Source: Adiantum capillus-veneris (lineage: Eukaryota > Streptophyta > Polypodiopsida > Polypodiales > Pteridaceae). From it: a stretch of DNA of 64,000 bases. Shown piece after piece: positions 11,730 to 23,513 of the stretch. A program made the position numbers and the translations under genes. How positions within the stretch are numbered: position 1 is the first letter of the stretch; each line of letters begins with the position of its first letter. The stretch lies in NCBI GenBank assembly GCA_014529385.2, contig CM043962.1, positions 53,399,905-53,463,904 on the forward strand, written 5' to 3'. The notes below the pieces were generated by a model. That model worked only from the letters and a program-made list of their open reading frames with translations, did not search any database and was not told where the DNA came from.

Positions 11730-12168
11730 CCACACCCACACAACCCACTCCCTCACCTTCTCCCTCCCTCGCCACCTCACCCTGCCCTGTCTCTCTCTTG
11801 CGTTGTGTCACCAAAGCCTGCAGGCAACCACTCTCTCACTTTCTCTCTCTCACTCTCTCTGTGTCGATCCCACAGGCCGCGCAACAACAAATTCCCTCTC
11901 TCTTACGGTGGGTTCAAACTAGGCGGCGAAAGAAAAATGCAAATGGGCATCGATCCTCCATGGCAAAATTTGATAGGTTGAAGTTGAGGCTCTCTTCCAT
12001 CGAGCCCCCCATTTTTTTTCTGACCGCCCCCTCGGAAGAGTTGATGGCCTCTCTCAACCCACTTCACTTTTTTACTTTTCCTCCTTCACACTATTCACAC
12101 TAGGTGGCAGCAGATTTACGAAGGCTTATTTCTTCTTCCGCTTCAGTCTGAACCCAGTATTATTCCGA

Positions 12169-12200
<32 letters not shown>

Positions 12201-12431
12201 ACACCCTCACACACTAAGTCCCGCTGCATCACTCTCTCTCTCTCTCTCTCTCTCAGCATGAAGGCGCGCATCAGAACAGGAGCTCTCTCTCTCTCCAACT
12301 ACACACACACAACACACAATCACACACCCTCTCTCAGACCCTCGCCATCCCCCCTCACACACACACTCATGCAATCTCCCATTCTCGTCCTCCCGTTCTC
12401 TATAGGCAGGCAATTAAAAAAATGATATATA

Positions 12432-12434
<3 letters not shown>
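11117..12434 (+). repeat. CT/CA-rich LTR-like tract, related to 51213-52400
   Basis: Long CT runs (11172-11241, 11642-11726, 12232-12254) and CA runs (12169-12194) are separated by C-rich unique sequence. A GAAGGCGC block followed by AGCTCTCTCTCTCT near 12260-12290 has a counterpart near 52225-52265, at the end of the 3' LTR-like tract of element X. I infer a truncated LTR of the X family inserted into Y. Long Ser-Leu repeat frames here are products of the CT runs and are not genes. Confidence 0.5.
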
Positions 12435-12468
<34 letters not shown>

Positions 12469-13516
12469 CTTATACTCCCTTGTTCCCACGCATGCACTCT
12501 CCCACTTACACACCCACACACAACTCCGAGCCATGCGCACACACACTCACAACGCTTTTCATAAAAAAAACACACTCACATAACCCCACATACATACACC
12601 CATACACATACGCACTCACGAGCACAATTACATACACACCCACGAGCATACATGCACTCACATATCCACACCCTACACGCGCATTCCACACGCACCCATT
12701 AAAGAAGATAAAAAAACAGGAAGGACTCGCCAACATTGATGTCATCAACAAAAACAAGGAGAGGTCAGGTCGCACGTTGCTGACCCCGAAACAAGAAAAG
12801 GTGCCAAATGCATGCCCCGACCGACCCGAAAATGACGAATGCGCTACACCGACGCACCAGCTAGGTCACCGTTCACCAGCATCGCATCCACGACACCCTC
12901 TTCAGTAAAATCCGTAGGTTGTCATCATTTTTCCTAGTTTTAAACCAAATCTTGTAAAAAATCCCAATTTGTAAATTTTCACCTCTCTCTAGGTGATGGC
13001 CACAAAGGCCCACCTAGGAGTTTTCCTTTATAATATTCCCCAAGACAAAGCAAGGGTCAACCATCCAGGGCCCACCACCTTGCTTTGTCTCCCTTGATTA
13101 GAATCCTTAATCTAATCAGATTACCCTAATCTAAAGCAACCAGCCCCTATAAAACGGTACTGAGAGGTCACTATCAGTGGGGGCGGCAATTTCATCAGAT
13201 GTCAGAACTTGGTAGTATTTTGGTGTGAGGGATTGGCAACATTTTCATCACGAGAGAGGGGACTTAGTGTAGCAATTTTCTTTGGGAACTTGCACTATGT
13301 AAAGAAGCTATGTCTATATCTCGACTCCAATGGTCGACACACACACACTCATGTTAGCAAAGTCTACGTGTCTGTGAGTCATCTCTAGAGAACACACTAT
13401 TAGGCTCTATCTCTCTATCACCATGATTTCCACCTCACTGGAAATAAGGTTGTTGTAAATATTGCAAGAAATAGTTTTTACTCACACCCTGAGGGTTTTC
13501 ATCACCTGTCTTATTC

Positions 13517-13522
<6 letters not shown>
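12435..13522. other. Gene-free stretch with AT microsatellite and a possible promoter
   Basis: A TA run occupies 12435-12463, followed by CA-rich DNA to about 12700 and unremarkable sequence. A TATA-like box (CCCTATAAAACGG, near 13146) with downstream pyrimidine-rich sequence suggests an old plus-strand LTR. The block CTAGGTGGTGCC at 13636 also occurs near the 3' end of the solo LTRs (47095), so a distant relation to that family is possible. No coding region is visible. Confidence 0.4.

Positions 13523-13594
<72 letters not shown>
13523..13594. repeat. GT microsatellite (about 36 repeats)
   Basis: An uninterrupted GT run. Reading through it gives a false Cys-Val repeat protein. Confidence 0.95.
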
Positions 13595-13595
<1 letters not shown>

Positions 13596-14236
13596 TATCT
13601 CAAATCATCATTGTCTGCGTTCTAGCCACTCGAAGCTAGGTGGTGCCTCCTATTAGTTCTAGCCACCCGTCACTTCTTGTTTAGGAACCCATACTTGTCC
13701 CTGCTTGATTTGTGTTTGAAGAGACTTCTTTGGGATCCACCTTGTCTTTGTGTGAGTCAACAATGGTCTTTGCTTCAATCCTTATACGCTTTGTTGAGGA
13801 TGGGATTCAGGCATCGGGAGTTGCTACTTTAACCTGTTTGGAATCCACATAAACTCTTGAACTCTCTAAACTTAATCAACTTCTTTGAAACCCAAATCTG
13901 ATTTGTGCATGCTTTTAGCTTTGTGATTTTCTTAGCCGTTCTTGCAGACTTTGATTGTTCTCCTTTTGGTGTTGGATCTTGAAATTTTTCCATAAGAGAT
14001 CTTTGTCTTCTTGATTCATACCTACTTTTGGCCGAGATTTGTTGAAATTTTTGGTTCTCACTTGCTGTTCTTTTCTCTTGGCCTTCCTTGGTTGTTATTG
14101 AATCTGCTAGTGATGATGATGACCTGAGTTTCTAGTAGTGGATGTCATAAGAATCATCATTATTGTTGTTATCCTGAACAAGGTTGCATTCTTACACTTT
14201 CCATTTGTGGTCTAACTAGTTATGGAAAGTCACTAT

Positions 14237-14881
14237 CTATTTGCTCTTGGATTGTTGTTTTTGGGAGGACTTTTCTAGCTTGATTAGCGTGTTTTTAGCT
14301 CGTTGATGAGTCTTTTGTTGGCCCTTAAGATTTATTCTTATCGTGGTTTCCATATGTCTCACATAGGTATGGTCATAGCCCCAATCTTGAACCATTTTCA
14401 ATTGCCTCATGAATGGTCTTCCTAGAATGATGTCATAGCTGTTCTTTTTGCCAAAGTCAACAATAGAAAAGGTATGCTCATACTCCATGTTGCAAGAAGT
14501 AATAACTACTTTTTCTAGTAGTCCTATGGGCCTTTCCGTGTGCTGGGGGGTGCACTATGTAATCATGTTAATGTATAACATGAGTTCAAAAGAGGGGGTT
14601 TTAAAATGCAAAAGAAAGGAAACCTAGTGGAGATACATTAAAATAAGGGGTTCTTATATTTAATTTTGGAAAAAAACTCCTAAAATAAGGGGTCATTTTA
14701 TTCATTTGGACACGTTAAAAGAGGAGGTTTTTTAATACCCCGCGAACACACGTTATATAAGGGGTACTAAATGTTGGACCCCCCAAGTCTATGTGTCTAT
14801 CTGGTGCAAGCTACAATTTTATCCTACTAGCCACTCAGTGCTGGTTTTTTCCTTTTTTTCTAGATCCCTTTTGTTGCGATG
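14237..14881 (-). pseudogene. Element Z (Ty3/gypsy) protease, C-terminal part
   Basis: The minus-strand frame at 14237-14530 reads a retropepsin C-terminal half, with YDIILGRPFMRQLKMVQDWG as the conserved block. Between about 14545 and 14845 there is some 300 bases of non-coding sequence inside the domain. The catalytic segment lies across the copia insertion: ATKG codes at 14860-14881 and the DNG motif just beyond 20020. Joined over the copia, the frame is continuous, so the two halves are one gene. A DNG triad start in place of DSG/DTG is usual in some plant gypsy lineages. Confidence 0.75.
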
Positions 14882-14886
14882 GAAAC
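14882..14886. other. Target-site duplication GAAAC (left) of the 14.9-20.0 kb copia
   Basis: The identical pentamer GAAAC follows the right LTR at 20016-20020. Confidence 0.9.
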
Positions 14887-15113
14887 TATTGGAATTAGGG
14901 TTGCAGAGAAACACACACAGCTTGGAGAAGACGAAGGAAGCTTAAGGCACACAATAGAGAGTGAGTTACTTAGTGTGCAATGGAAAGATAGATAGCCCTG
15001 GAGTGATGGGCGTATATACAATGCACGGGGGAAAACACCTCCTAAAGAGGGAAAAAATGCCCCGGGGGTCCTAGTGTGTTCACACACATCACTACCACAT
15101 GTATATGGTAACA
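14887..15113 (-). repeat. 3' LTR of the minus-strand copia
   Basis: On the minus strand it starts TGTTACCATATAC after the purine tract AGGGGGGATT (15114-15123) and ends CTAATTCCAATA. The final CA is mutated to TA here but intact in the other LTR. Confidence 0.9.
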
Positions 15114-15188
15114 AATCCCCCCTAGAGTGATGCGGTGAACGAGAGCTGGCACATGAGTAAAGGGAAGTTCCATCCCCTGAGGACAGGA

Positions 15189-18100
15189 TCAGTCCACAAA
15201 GGGGAGTAAGACCAAAGCTTTGCGGAAAGCTTTAAGATTCTCACGAGACACTGCCTTTGTGAAAAGATCTGCAAGGTTGTCCTGTGTTGGCACATAAGCC
15301 AAGTTGATCTCTCCTGCTGAGAGACTCTCCCTGACATAGTGGTAATGCACCTCAATGTGCTTTGTGTGAGCATGAAAAACTGGGTTCCTCGCAACTGCCA
15401 ATGCTCTCTGACTGTCAATGTAGATAGTGTTGGTAGCGTCCTGTCCAACACCCAAATCAGCCATAAGGAGTCTGAGCCATACACACTCAACCGTAGCTGT
15501 GAAGACTGCCCTGTACTCAGCCTCACAACTCGAAGTGGCCATAGTAGGTTGCTTCTTGCTCAACCATGATATACATGAACTGCCAAGCATGAAACAAAAA
15601 CCACTTGTGGACACTCGCGTGTCAAAACAACCAGCCCAATCTGAGTCCGAAAAAGCATGTAAGTCTGGCAGCAATGATCCCCCCTTGGGATAAAACAAGC
15701 CAAGATGTAAACTGCCACTAAGGTAGCGGAAAATCCTCTTGACAGCCTACTAATGCTTAGACCCTGGGCTATGCATAAATTTGCTGACCTGTGAGACTGC
15801 AAACTGAATATCTGGCCTCGTGTTGCATACACAAATGAGGCAGCCAACAGCAGTTTGGTAAAGAGTGACATCAGCAGGATCGCGAGCATCATGTAGACTC
15901 AACTTCAAACCTGTTTCCATGGGAGTGGCAATAGGTTTGCAATCCTCAAGTCCAAACTTACATAGCAATGTCTCTATGTAACTTTTCTGACACAAGGAAA
16001 TACCATCATCACATTGCTTAAACTGTATACCCAAATATTGATGCAACAGCCCCAAATCTTTCATCCTGAAAGTAGCATTCAAATCAGCCTTAAATTTCAG
16101 CAATATGTCTCTCATTTGGTCCAGTGATCAGCAAATCATCAACATAAAGAACCACGATGAGAAATACATCACCCTCACGCTTTACATGCAATGTGCTTTC
16201 TGTTGGAATGTTACGAAAGCCTTGTTTGACCAAATGAGTGTCATCTTTCTCATACCAAGCATGAGGAGATTGATTCAACCCATACAAAGCCTTGTTACAT
16301 TTTCACACTTTTTCCTCTTGTCCTTTTATGACAAAACCGCAAGGCTGCGTTACATAAACTTCCTCAAATATGTCACCATTCAAGAAAGCAATAACAATGT
16401 CTGATTGATGTACATCCCAACCAAACTGAGCTGCCAATGCACATAGAAAACGCACAGTAGTCATACAACAAGTGGGAGCAAAAGTCTCTTCATAATCTAT
16501 GCCTTTCTGCTGTGCATAACCCTTTGCAACAAGTCAAGCCTTATGGCGATCGATCTCACCATCTGGCTTGCGTTTCAACTTGTAAATCCACTTCGTACCA
16601 ATGGCCTTTTTCCAGGAGGCAAATCACATAAAGTCCATGTGTAATTTTCTATAAGTGCATCATATTCTGATTGCATGGCAGCCATCCAATTTTTTGCATT
16701 TTGTGCTTCATCAAAAGTCAGACGCTCCTCAACATCATGTAAGCTAGACACAGCCAAAGCATAACAATCTGATGCATAAGATGCATGGCGAGAGCCTGAA
16801 CGAGTACGACTAACAAAGGTGCATCCAATTTACTGTCACGCAAAGTGTGCACCAGCCATTTTGGCATACCTCTAGCCTGCTCAGTTTCAGCCCTTTCCTC
16901 ATCAAGTACATCATGTACATCTGCATCAGTAATAGGCTGATCTACGACATTTTCAGAAACCCCCATAGGCTGTACATTTGCCTCATTGGAAGTTACATTC
17001 GTATTTCCACCACTGAAAAGAGGAAACAAAGTGTCATAAATGTCCTGTGAGCTTACATTATTGTCTCTAGTACATGACAGCAAGGGCTGAATAGAATCTT
17101 CCACAAACACTACATCCAGAGAAACCAGAATACGTTTTGTTTGCGGATGATACAACCTGTAACCTTTGCTTTCAGCACTATAACCAACAAAAATACATTT
17201 GACAGCTTTATCATCCAATTTTCTGTGCTGCACTTGTGGCACCAAAGCATATGCCAAACAGCCAAAAACACGCATGTGCTCAATAGAAGGCTTTCTATCA
17301 TGCCATGCTTCATATGGAGTAATAGATTGCAAAGCTTTCGTAGGACACCTGTTTAGTACATAAGTGGCACACATGATGGCCTCAAGCCAAAAAGAATGCG
17401 GTAAAGCTTGACTTTTGACCATACATCGTGCCATTTCCATCAGTGACCTGTTTTTCCTCTCAGCAACACCATTTTGCTGAGGTGTATAAGGCACTATACA
17501 TTGGTGTTTTATCCCACGGCTAGCTAGAAATGCATTAAATTCATGAGACATATACTCCCCCCCTCCATCGGAACGGAGGGTGCCCATAGTACATTTCGAG
17601 ACATTTTCAGCCATAGCCAGAAATTGTTTGAAGCACATAAAAACTTTGGACTTCGCTTTAAGTGGAAATACCCATGCATGCCTGGAGTAATCATCAATGA
17701 AAGTCACGAAGTACAGGTAATTGCCCGAGGACGGAGTTTGCATGGGCCCACAAACATCACTATGCACAAGCTGCAACCTGCATGTGGCCCGAACTGAACC
17801 ATCCTTTGGAAATTTAGAACGCTGCATCTTACCCAAAATACAGCCTTCACAAACATGTTTGACAGGTGCTTCAAGATGGGGCAAAGAAGCAACCATATCA
17901 GATTTCTGCAAACGCAGCAAACTGGAAAAATTCAAATGACCAAAACGTTCATGCCAAAGTTTTGCATCTGAAATAGCCTTTGAATCTGCGACAAAATTTG
18001 CAAAATTTTGTCCACACTTGTCATACAAAGTGAGCTTATATAGCCCACGGAACAAAAGCCCAGTTGCAACAATTTCATCACCAAAACTGAGATCATGAAC

Positions 18101-19466
18101 TGTACATCTGTCATCCACAAATTTGACTACAAGTCCAAGTCTAGCAAGTGCGGATACAGACGAGAGATTCTTCTTGATCCCAGGTACATAAAGTGCATCA
18201 ACAAGTGTGAAGGAACTGCCATTAGCAGTAGTGAGCACAATCTTTCCAGCTCCCCGAACTAGATAAGAGGCATTGTTGGCACAAGTGACTGAATTCCCAT
18301 GAGGGACAGACTCGAGAGAGGTAAAAAAATCACGATGTGAGGTAATGTGCTTTGTAGCACCACTGTCGAAATACCACACATGTGAATCTGCAGCAACTGA
18401 CAAGCATGCATCATGGACAACAGGATTGTAAGTGCACTCTGCGCTAAAAGCCCATTCTGCATCAACATCAGCAACACAGTCTCCTTTCATAGAAGACTCA
18501 ACAATGGCTGCATTTGTAGTGGAACCAACATTTGCAGTGGAACCACCCTCTTTCTTCTTAGCCTCTTTGGCCTTCAACTTAGGACATGACTTGATCAAGT
18601 GATCATTGGATTTACAATAATGGCAACACATATTCTTTTTGCCCTTATCACCAGAATTGCCAGACGAAGTACTGCCAACAGAAGATAGATAAAAGAATTT
18701 TTTCCACTCGCAGCAGAACCATAAGAAGTGGCTGCATTACTGTTACCACCCTTTCTTTGAGAAGCAATAAAAGCCTGTTCAACTGCACTCTGCCTAGTCC
18801 TGTTTTTTCTAGAAAGTGACTCTTGCAATAGCAATGTGCATAATGCATCAAACTTGACAACTTCAGGATTTCCTTGGGTCATCCGTCTCCAAGTACTAGC
18901 AAAAGGGAATCTGGTAAGGCATCAAGAACAGTCTGCACAAGGGAACTGTCTGAAATGAATTCACCTGCAGAAATAAGTTGCTCATTGATATCCTTGACAC
19001 TAGCAAGGAAAGTGTCCATATCATCTTCCTCATGCATAATCTTCGACTCCATCTCTTTACGCAGCAAAGCAATTTTAGCCTCATTGCGGCTTGCATAAAG
19101 ACCTTCTAGAATATCCCAAGCCTGTTTTGCAGATTTTGCTGAACGGATGTGAGTAACAATGGTGCGCTTCACAGACAACGCAATCAATGCATGAGCTTGC
19201 GCATCCTTAAGATCCCAACGAGCTTGTTCTGCCGTTGGCAAAACAACTCTAACAGTTGCAATCCTTGCAGCAAGACCTGCAACATCCTCAACACCGCCTA
19301 CATCCTCAGAACCAAGACGTACATCAATGCCCTGCACAATGTTCCAGACACCTTTTGACACAAGAACATGTTGCATCATATAAGCCCACATATGGTAGTT
19401 GTCCCCATCCAACCTGTCCTCAGCAGCAAACATCTTGAACACATCTGTGTTGTTGTTGTCAGCCAT
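15189..19466 (-). pseudogene. Copia gag-pol pseudogene, minus strand
   Basis: Gag starts at the ATG on 19466 (MADNNNTDVF), 20 codons inside a longer open frame; that site fits the usual copia Gag start. Gag is broken by frameshifts near 18880 and 18630. The latter lies at the CHYCKSNDHLIKSC knuckle, after which a long open frame (18631-16718) carries protease (YFDSGATKH), integrase (HSDVCGP, RSDGGGEY, NGVAERKNR) and the start of RT. RT continues in pieces at 16575-16757, 16090-16287 (YVDDLLI) and 15750-16115. RNase H is at 15189-15698 (SDSDWAG, SCEAEY). Catalytic motifs survive but the frame does not. Confidence 0.9.
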
Positions 19467-19774
19467 GGTAAATGCTGCACCTGATGTGAAAACTGCCAGA
19501 AAATAGGAGAAACGGAGCGGGAACAACCTGTGCTATATAGCACAAACCGTAGAAGACTATAAGGCACCTGTTATGCAGAAAACGGCACTGACAAAAATTT
19601 TGCACAAAATGAAGAAATAGCCTGTGAGTTGCCTATAGTGGAAACAGAGGCCGAAATGAGCCCAACCCAAAAGTTTTGTTGACCTACGAACGCTCGCCAA
19701 AGCTCACTGAAATCGGAGAAAGTGAGCAGGCGTGTGTTGGAGTAGCTGGCGACTAAGCCCGGGAGGACGTGACC

Positions 19775-19788
19775 TGCTCTGATACCAA
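19775..19788 (-). other. Primer-binding site of the minus-strand copia (initiator Met tRNA)
   Basis: Read on the minus strand, TTGGTATCAGAGCAGG follows the 5' LTR end within one or two bases. This is the standard plant copia primer site complementary to initiator Met tRNA. Confidence 0.88.
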
Positions 19789-19789
19789 G

Positions 19790-20015
19790 TGTTGGAATTA
19801 GGGTTGCACAGAAACACACACAGCTTGGAGAAGATGAAGGAAGATCAAGGCACACAATAGAGAGTGAGTTACTTAGTGTGCAATGGAAAGATAGATAGCC
19901 CTAGAGTGATGGGCGTATATACAATGCACGGGGGGAAAACCTCCTAAAGAGGGGAAAAATGCCCCGACGGTCCTAGTGTGTTCACACACATCACTACCAC
20001 ATGTATATGGTAACA
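19790..20015 (-). repeat. 5' LTR of the minus-strand copia
   Basis: 226 bases with TG and CA ends on the minus strand, paired with 14887-15113. The right duplication GAAAC is at 20016-20020. Confidence 0.92.
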
Positions 20016-20020
20016 GAAAC

Positions 20021-21897
20021 ACCAACTCCATTATCAAGGATTGCCTTGGTTTTTACAACTTAGAACTCCACAGGAAGGGTGATGTTCCCATCTTCTCCCT
20101 CATAATACTCTTCAACCTTGTTTAACAGCATTGGCTTAGTGTTTAGCTGAGGTATTTCTAGATCTTTGATCCCTTCCATGATTTGAGTTATTAGGTTTTT
20201 ACTCCAGATTTCTCCACGTATTTTCCCATTGTAGTCCACATATTTGGTCTTATTCTGAGAAAATCGGCTAATGTTATCATACATGTGGCTGGGGTAGATA
20301 GAATATCTATTAGCCGTTTCAAATGGATGACCTTGTTGAAAAAAAGTCTTTGTGATGGGATTGCAATAACATCCGACTTGGCCTCATGATCTCCCATATA
20401 GGATGGTAGTGTTCTTAGAAAATGGGGTTGACTTTCCATTGTACAGATCTTTTGTCTTCCCAATACGATTGCACTTCAAGATTCATTTGAGATCCAATCT
20501 CAATTTCCTATATTGGTGGAAGAGACACTCCTCTCCCATCACCCATCTGGTTACTCGTCTACTTAGATCACTTGCTTCATTGGCCTCTTTGACTTTTTTA
20601 CACAATTTGTCAAGACCATCTATTTCTTACAACTCTCAAGTATAGCTAGGTTAAATCCCTTAGAAGAGTTATCAGTGGTATTCAACGCTCTCCTTGGTTC
20701 TGATGTGGGGTCATTGAGCTTTGGTCCGTGCCTGTGACTAGAATCTAGCTCTTTTTGTTCTTAGTTTGGTGAGATTGGTGGTGCAAGTGGGACAAGGATT
20801 GCACCCTCATTTTCCAACTTGTGGTTCTAATAAATCATGGACTGTTTGAATCATTTTTTGGCACATTTCAAGCCTTTTTCTTTTCTAGTTCAACATATGG
20901 ATATGTCATCCATCTTTGCTCTTGGGTTTGGTTGTTTTTGAGTTGTACTTCATAGGCTTTTAGGAGGGCATCCAATGGCTCATTAACCTTCTCGACCAAC
21001 ATAGATCCTCGTGAACTAGCACTTCTCGATTTCCCCTCTGTGCATGGTTCTTCTTGGAGGTTGAGACTTCTGTGTAAGCGAAGGTGCAACCCTTTCCTCA
21101 TGCTGTCTTATCTTCTCTTTAGATTGGGTAAGCTCTTTAGCTAGGGATTTTTTCTCTTGTTCCATACAACGCTTTCATGCTAGCCTTTCTAGCTTTCCAG
21201 CTATTCCATTTGCTCTTGGTTTTTTTATTAGGTGTGTGCACCTTTGGTTCACCCATCTCTGGACTCGTGTTAGTTTCCATTTTCTCTATCTTTGGGTTCT
21301 CATCAGCTTCCTGTTGAGCTTGTGCTCTTGTAACTCTTTAAACTGGTATGGTGTTTTCATTTTCTGAGCTGCTTGGTAGCTGAATGATTCCTAAGATATA
21401 TGTTGTGATCTTTATGACGTGGTTTGGGTTTTTTGGACAGTCAGGGATCACGTGAATGACACCACATTCAAGACAAAAAACATTTAAAGTGGTCTTTGTT
21501 TGAGGACATTGTTTGATTAAGTGATTGTCACAGCTTTTGTGACAATCTATCTCTGATTGAGGAGCTTCTAATTGCAATTCCTCTTGGCTATAAATAGGCT
21601 CTAACCTTGGTAAGCCTCTATTTGCAATGAATCACAATGTTCTTTTGTCCATCTTGTACATTCTTTCTTCATGTCGAAATGCAGGAGGTGGAAATTGTAC
21701 CTGCCTCATCACTCCACGTGTTTCTCTCATCTTCTATTGCTTTGAAGTTCAGTACCCGCTTTGGTTGTTATAACACATTGTAGTTGATACTAGCACTTTC
21801 TTATTAGAGGATTCCATCATCAATGTGCATCTCATGTTTAGAGGCATTCTAGAACGTGGTAGTGGAGGCTGTTGTCCTAAGACACGCTGTGGCCTTG
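20021..21897 (-). pseudogene. Element Z gag linker, zinc-knuckle region and protease start
   Basis: From high to low coordinates the minus strand reads a basic Gag linker, a cysteine-rich region at 21338-21577 (CLECGVIHVIPDCPKNP, preceded by a CHKSCDNHLIKQCP segment), a charged segment (20868-21101), a segment at 20060-20284 and the protease start LDNGVGVS just before the copia. Several stops and frame changes occur. The order Gag, zinc region, protease is that of Ty3/gypsy gag-pro. No RT, RNase H or integrase of Z is visible downstream (below 14237). Confidence 0.7.
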
Positions 21898-21902
21898 AAA
21901 CT
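21898..21902. other. Target-site duplication AAACT (left) of the gag-only element
   Basis: The identical pentamer follows the right LTR at 28075-28079. Confidence 0.88.
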
Positions 21903-22821
21903 TTTTAGTAGCAAGCTAACGCGGACACCATTTTTCGGAGTTCTCCTTGAAAAACAATTATTATTTTGATAAATCGAGAATATTGTAACTCCTATTTTCT
22001 TGGTAAACTTTGTAGTTAATGAGCCGGGGCTACAAGCTTCTAGATTTTATCAATTAGTCAATTTTCAGCTACGATAGAACTCCAGATTATTACTTTTGAC
22101 CACCCAAAAACCTTGGCTAAGGTATAAAAGCCAATTTTTGTAAGCTTTTTATAAGTTTTTGGATAAGAAATACACAGTGTGAGCTAACTGCGTTCACTTC
22201 TCTCCCTCTCGCGCTTCCTACTCCCTCTCCGGTTGTCACATTGCTAATGCGTTTGTTGCATTGAAACTGCAAGTAAGAGCTCTACACATTGACGTAAGCC
22301 ATTCACAGTAATTCGTAGCTTTTGGCATCGCCAACCCGCGGCCTAATTTCATCATAACTAGGAAGTTACACTTTTAAAATGAAAACTAAGCATAGGCGGG
22401 TATTGGGGCATCATTGCTAAGCATTTAGATGCATTCAGGGTCGAAAACGACTAGGTCAAAAATCGACTGCTGTTAATAATTGCGATTTTGGAACTTGACC
22501 TAAAGTGGAATTTGAGACCATAGGCATGTGTGCTTAGGTCTTGTAAACTTGTCCTAGAATTTTTGTTACGTTTGGATGTCATTTGATGCTGTAACGGATG
22601 TGATTTGCTTGCCGATGAGCGATTGGCTTTTGGTGATTTCAGTCACTTGAGTGTAGCTTGAGTTAGATGTGAGTTGTTAGTTGTTTTCCAAGAGATTGAC
22701 GACCTGTTGTAGCCTATATGCACTAGTTGAGGCAGCTTCGTCCCATGGTTTGAAAAATTAGTGGTGGTTCTTGCTAATATTGCAATAAGATAGGATGGTG
22801 AGGTTAGACATGCGTCCCACA
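21903..22821 (+). repeat. 5' LTR of the gag-only element (919 bp)
   Basis: It aligns over its length with 27183-28074 and 5829-6695. A TATA box (GGTATAAAAG, 22121) lies in a conserved context, and the end reads TGCGTCCCACA. The start is TT instead of TG, a mutation relative to the 3' copy. Confidence 0.88.
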
Positions 22822-22823
22822 TT

Positions 22824-22841
22824 TGGCGCCGTTGGCGGGGA
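22824..22841 (+). other. Primer-binding site, tRNA-Asp type
   Basis: TGGCGCCGTTGGCGGGGA, two bases after the LTR, matches the complement of plant tRNA-Asp 3' ends at all but about one base. This site is typical of plant Ty3/gypsy elements of the Tat/Athila side. Confidence 0.85.
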
Positions 22842-23513
22842 TGAAGAGACCTAAACTAGGGAAAAACACGAGCGTCTTGTGTAATTGTCCTTTAAATTCC
22901 TCCAGGTTCACCTAGAGTTCAAAACTCTCTATTAGAAACCGCATAGCTTAAGATTGTCGTCTTTTGCTATGTAGAGGTAGCTTGGAAGTAATCGTACTTG
23001 CTGAGTACCTTTAGGACTGTAGATTGTAGATTTAGATTAGGATTTGGAGAATGATTGGTAGACGAGACAAGTCTTAAGATGAAGACTCTGAAAAACATAA
23101 AAAAAACAAAAAAATGAGTGTTGTGGACACTTTTCAGAACCCCATTGCATGAGAAACTAGGAGTAGGGTAAGTACGATCCGGGTGGATTTTAGAACATTG
23201 CTCTCTCTAAAAGAATCAAGTGTGAGTTGTTATGTAAAGTTACAGAATTTCAGGTCTACGGCTAGAAAGAGCTTGAAAAGACTCGAAATCACTCGATCCG
23301 ACTGGAGAGTAAGCCTAAGAGTTATCCGAACCAGTGGGTAAGCTCAAAGACACTTTGAGGTAAAAATTTCAAGAAGTTGACCAAAACTCATATTATTTAC
23401 TTTTTCTTGACATTTTAGGCCAAATTAAGTGTTGACTTCATTTATAGGCTTAAAAAACATCATAAAAAGACTGTCTTTGAGAAAATTGCAAAAAAGTGCT
23501 CATTTCAAGCCTC

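Larger units (their letters stand above)
14887..20015 (-). mobile_element. Complete but decayed Ty1/copia element, minus strand
   Basis: Two LTRs (14887-15113 and 19790-20015), a 5-base target duplication GAAAC, an initiator-Met-type primer site and a polypurine tract define a full element. Its coding region has frameshifts and stops. The LTRs differ by roughly ten positions including small indels, so it is clearly older than the 56-61 kb copia. It lies within the protease motif of element Z. Confidence 0.93.

Noticed and set aside
11032-11981. Several reading frames of 85-172 codons full of Ser-Leu or Arg-Glu repeats
   Set aside because: They are translations of CT/GA dinucleotide runs, open in several frames on both strands with no conserved ends.
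12480-12908. A 142-codon Thr/His/Pro-rich frame
   Set aside because: It derives from CA-rich repeats and has no homologous look or splice context.
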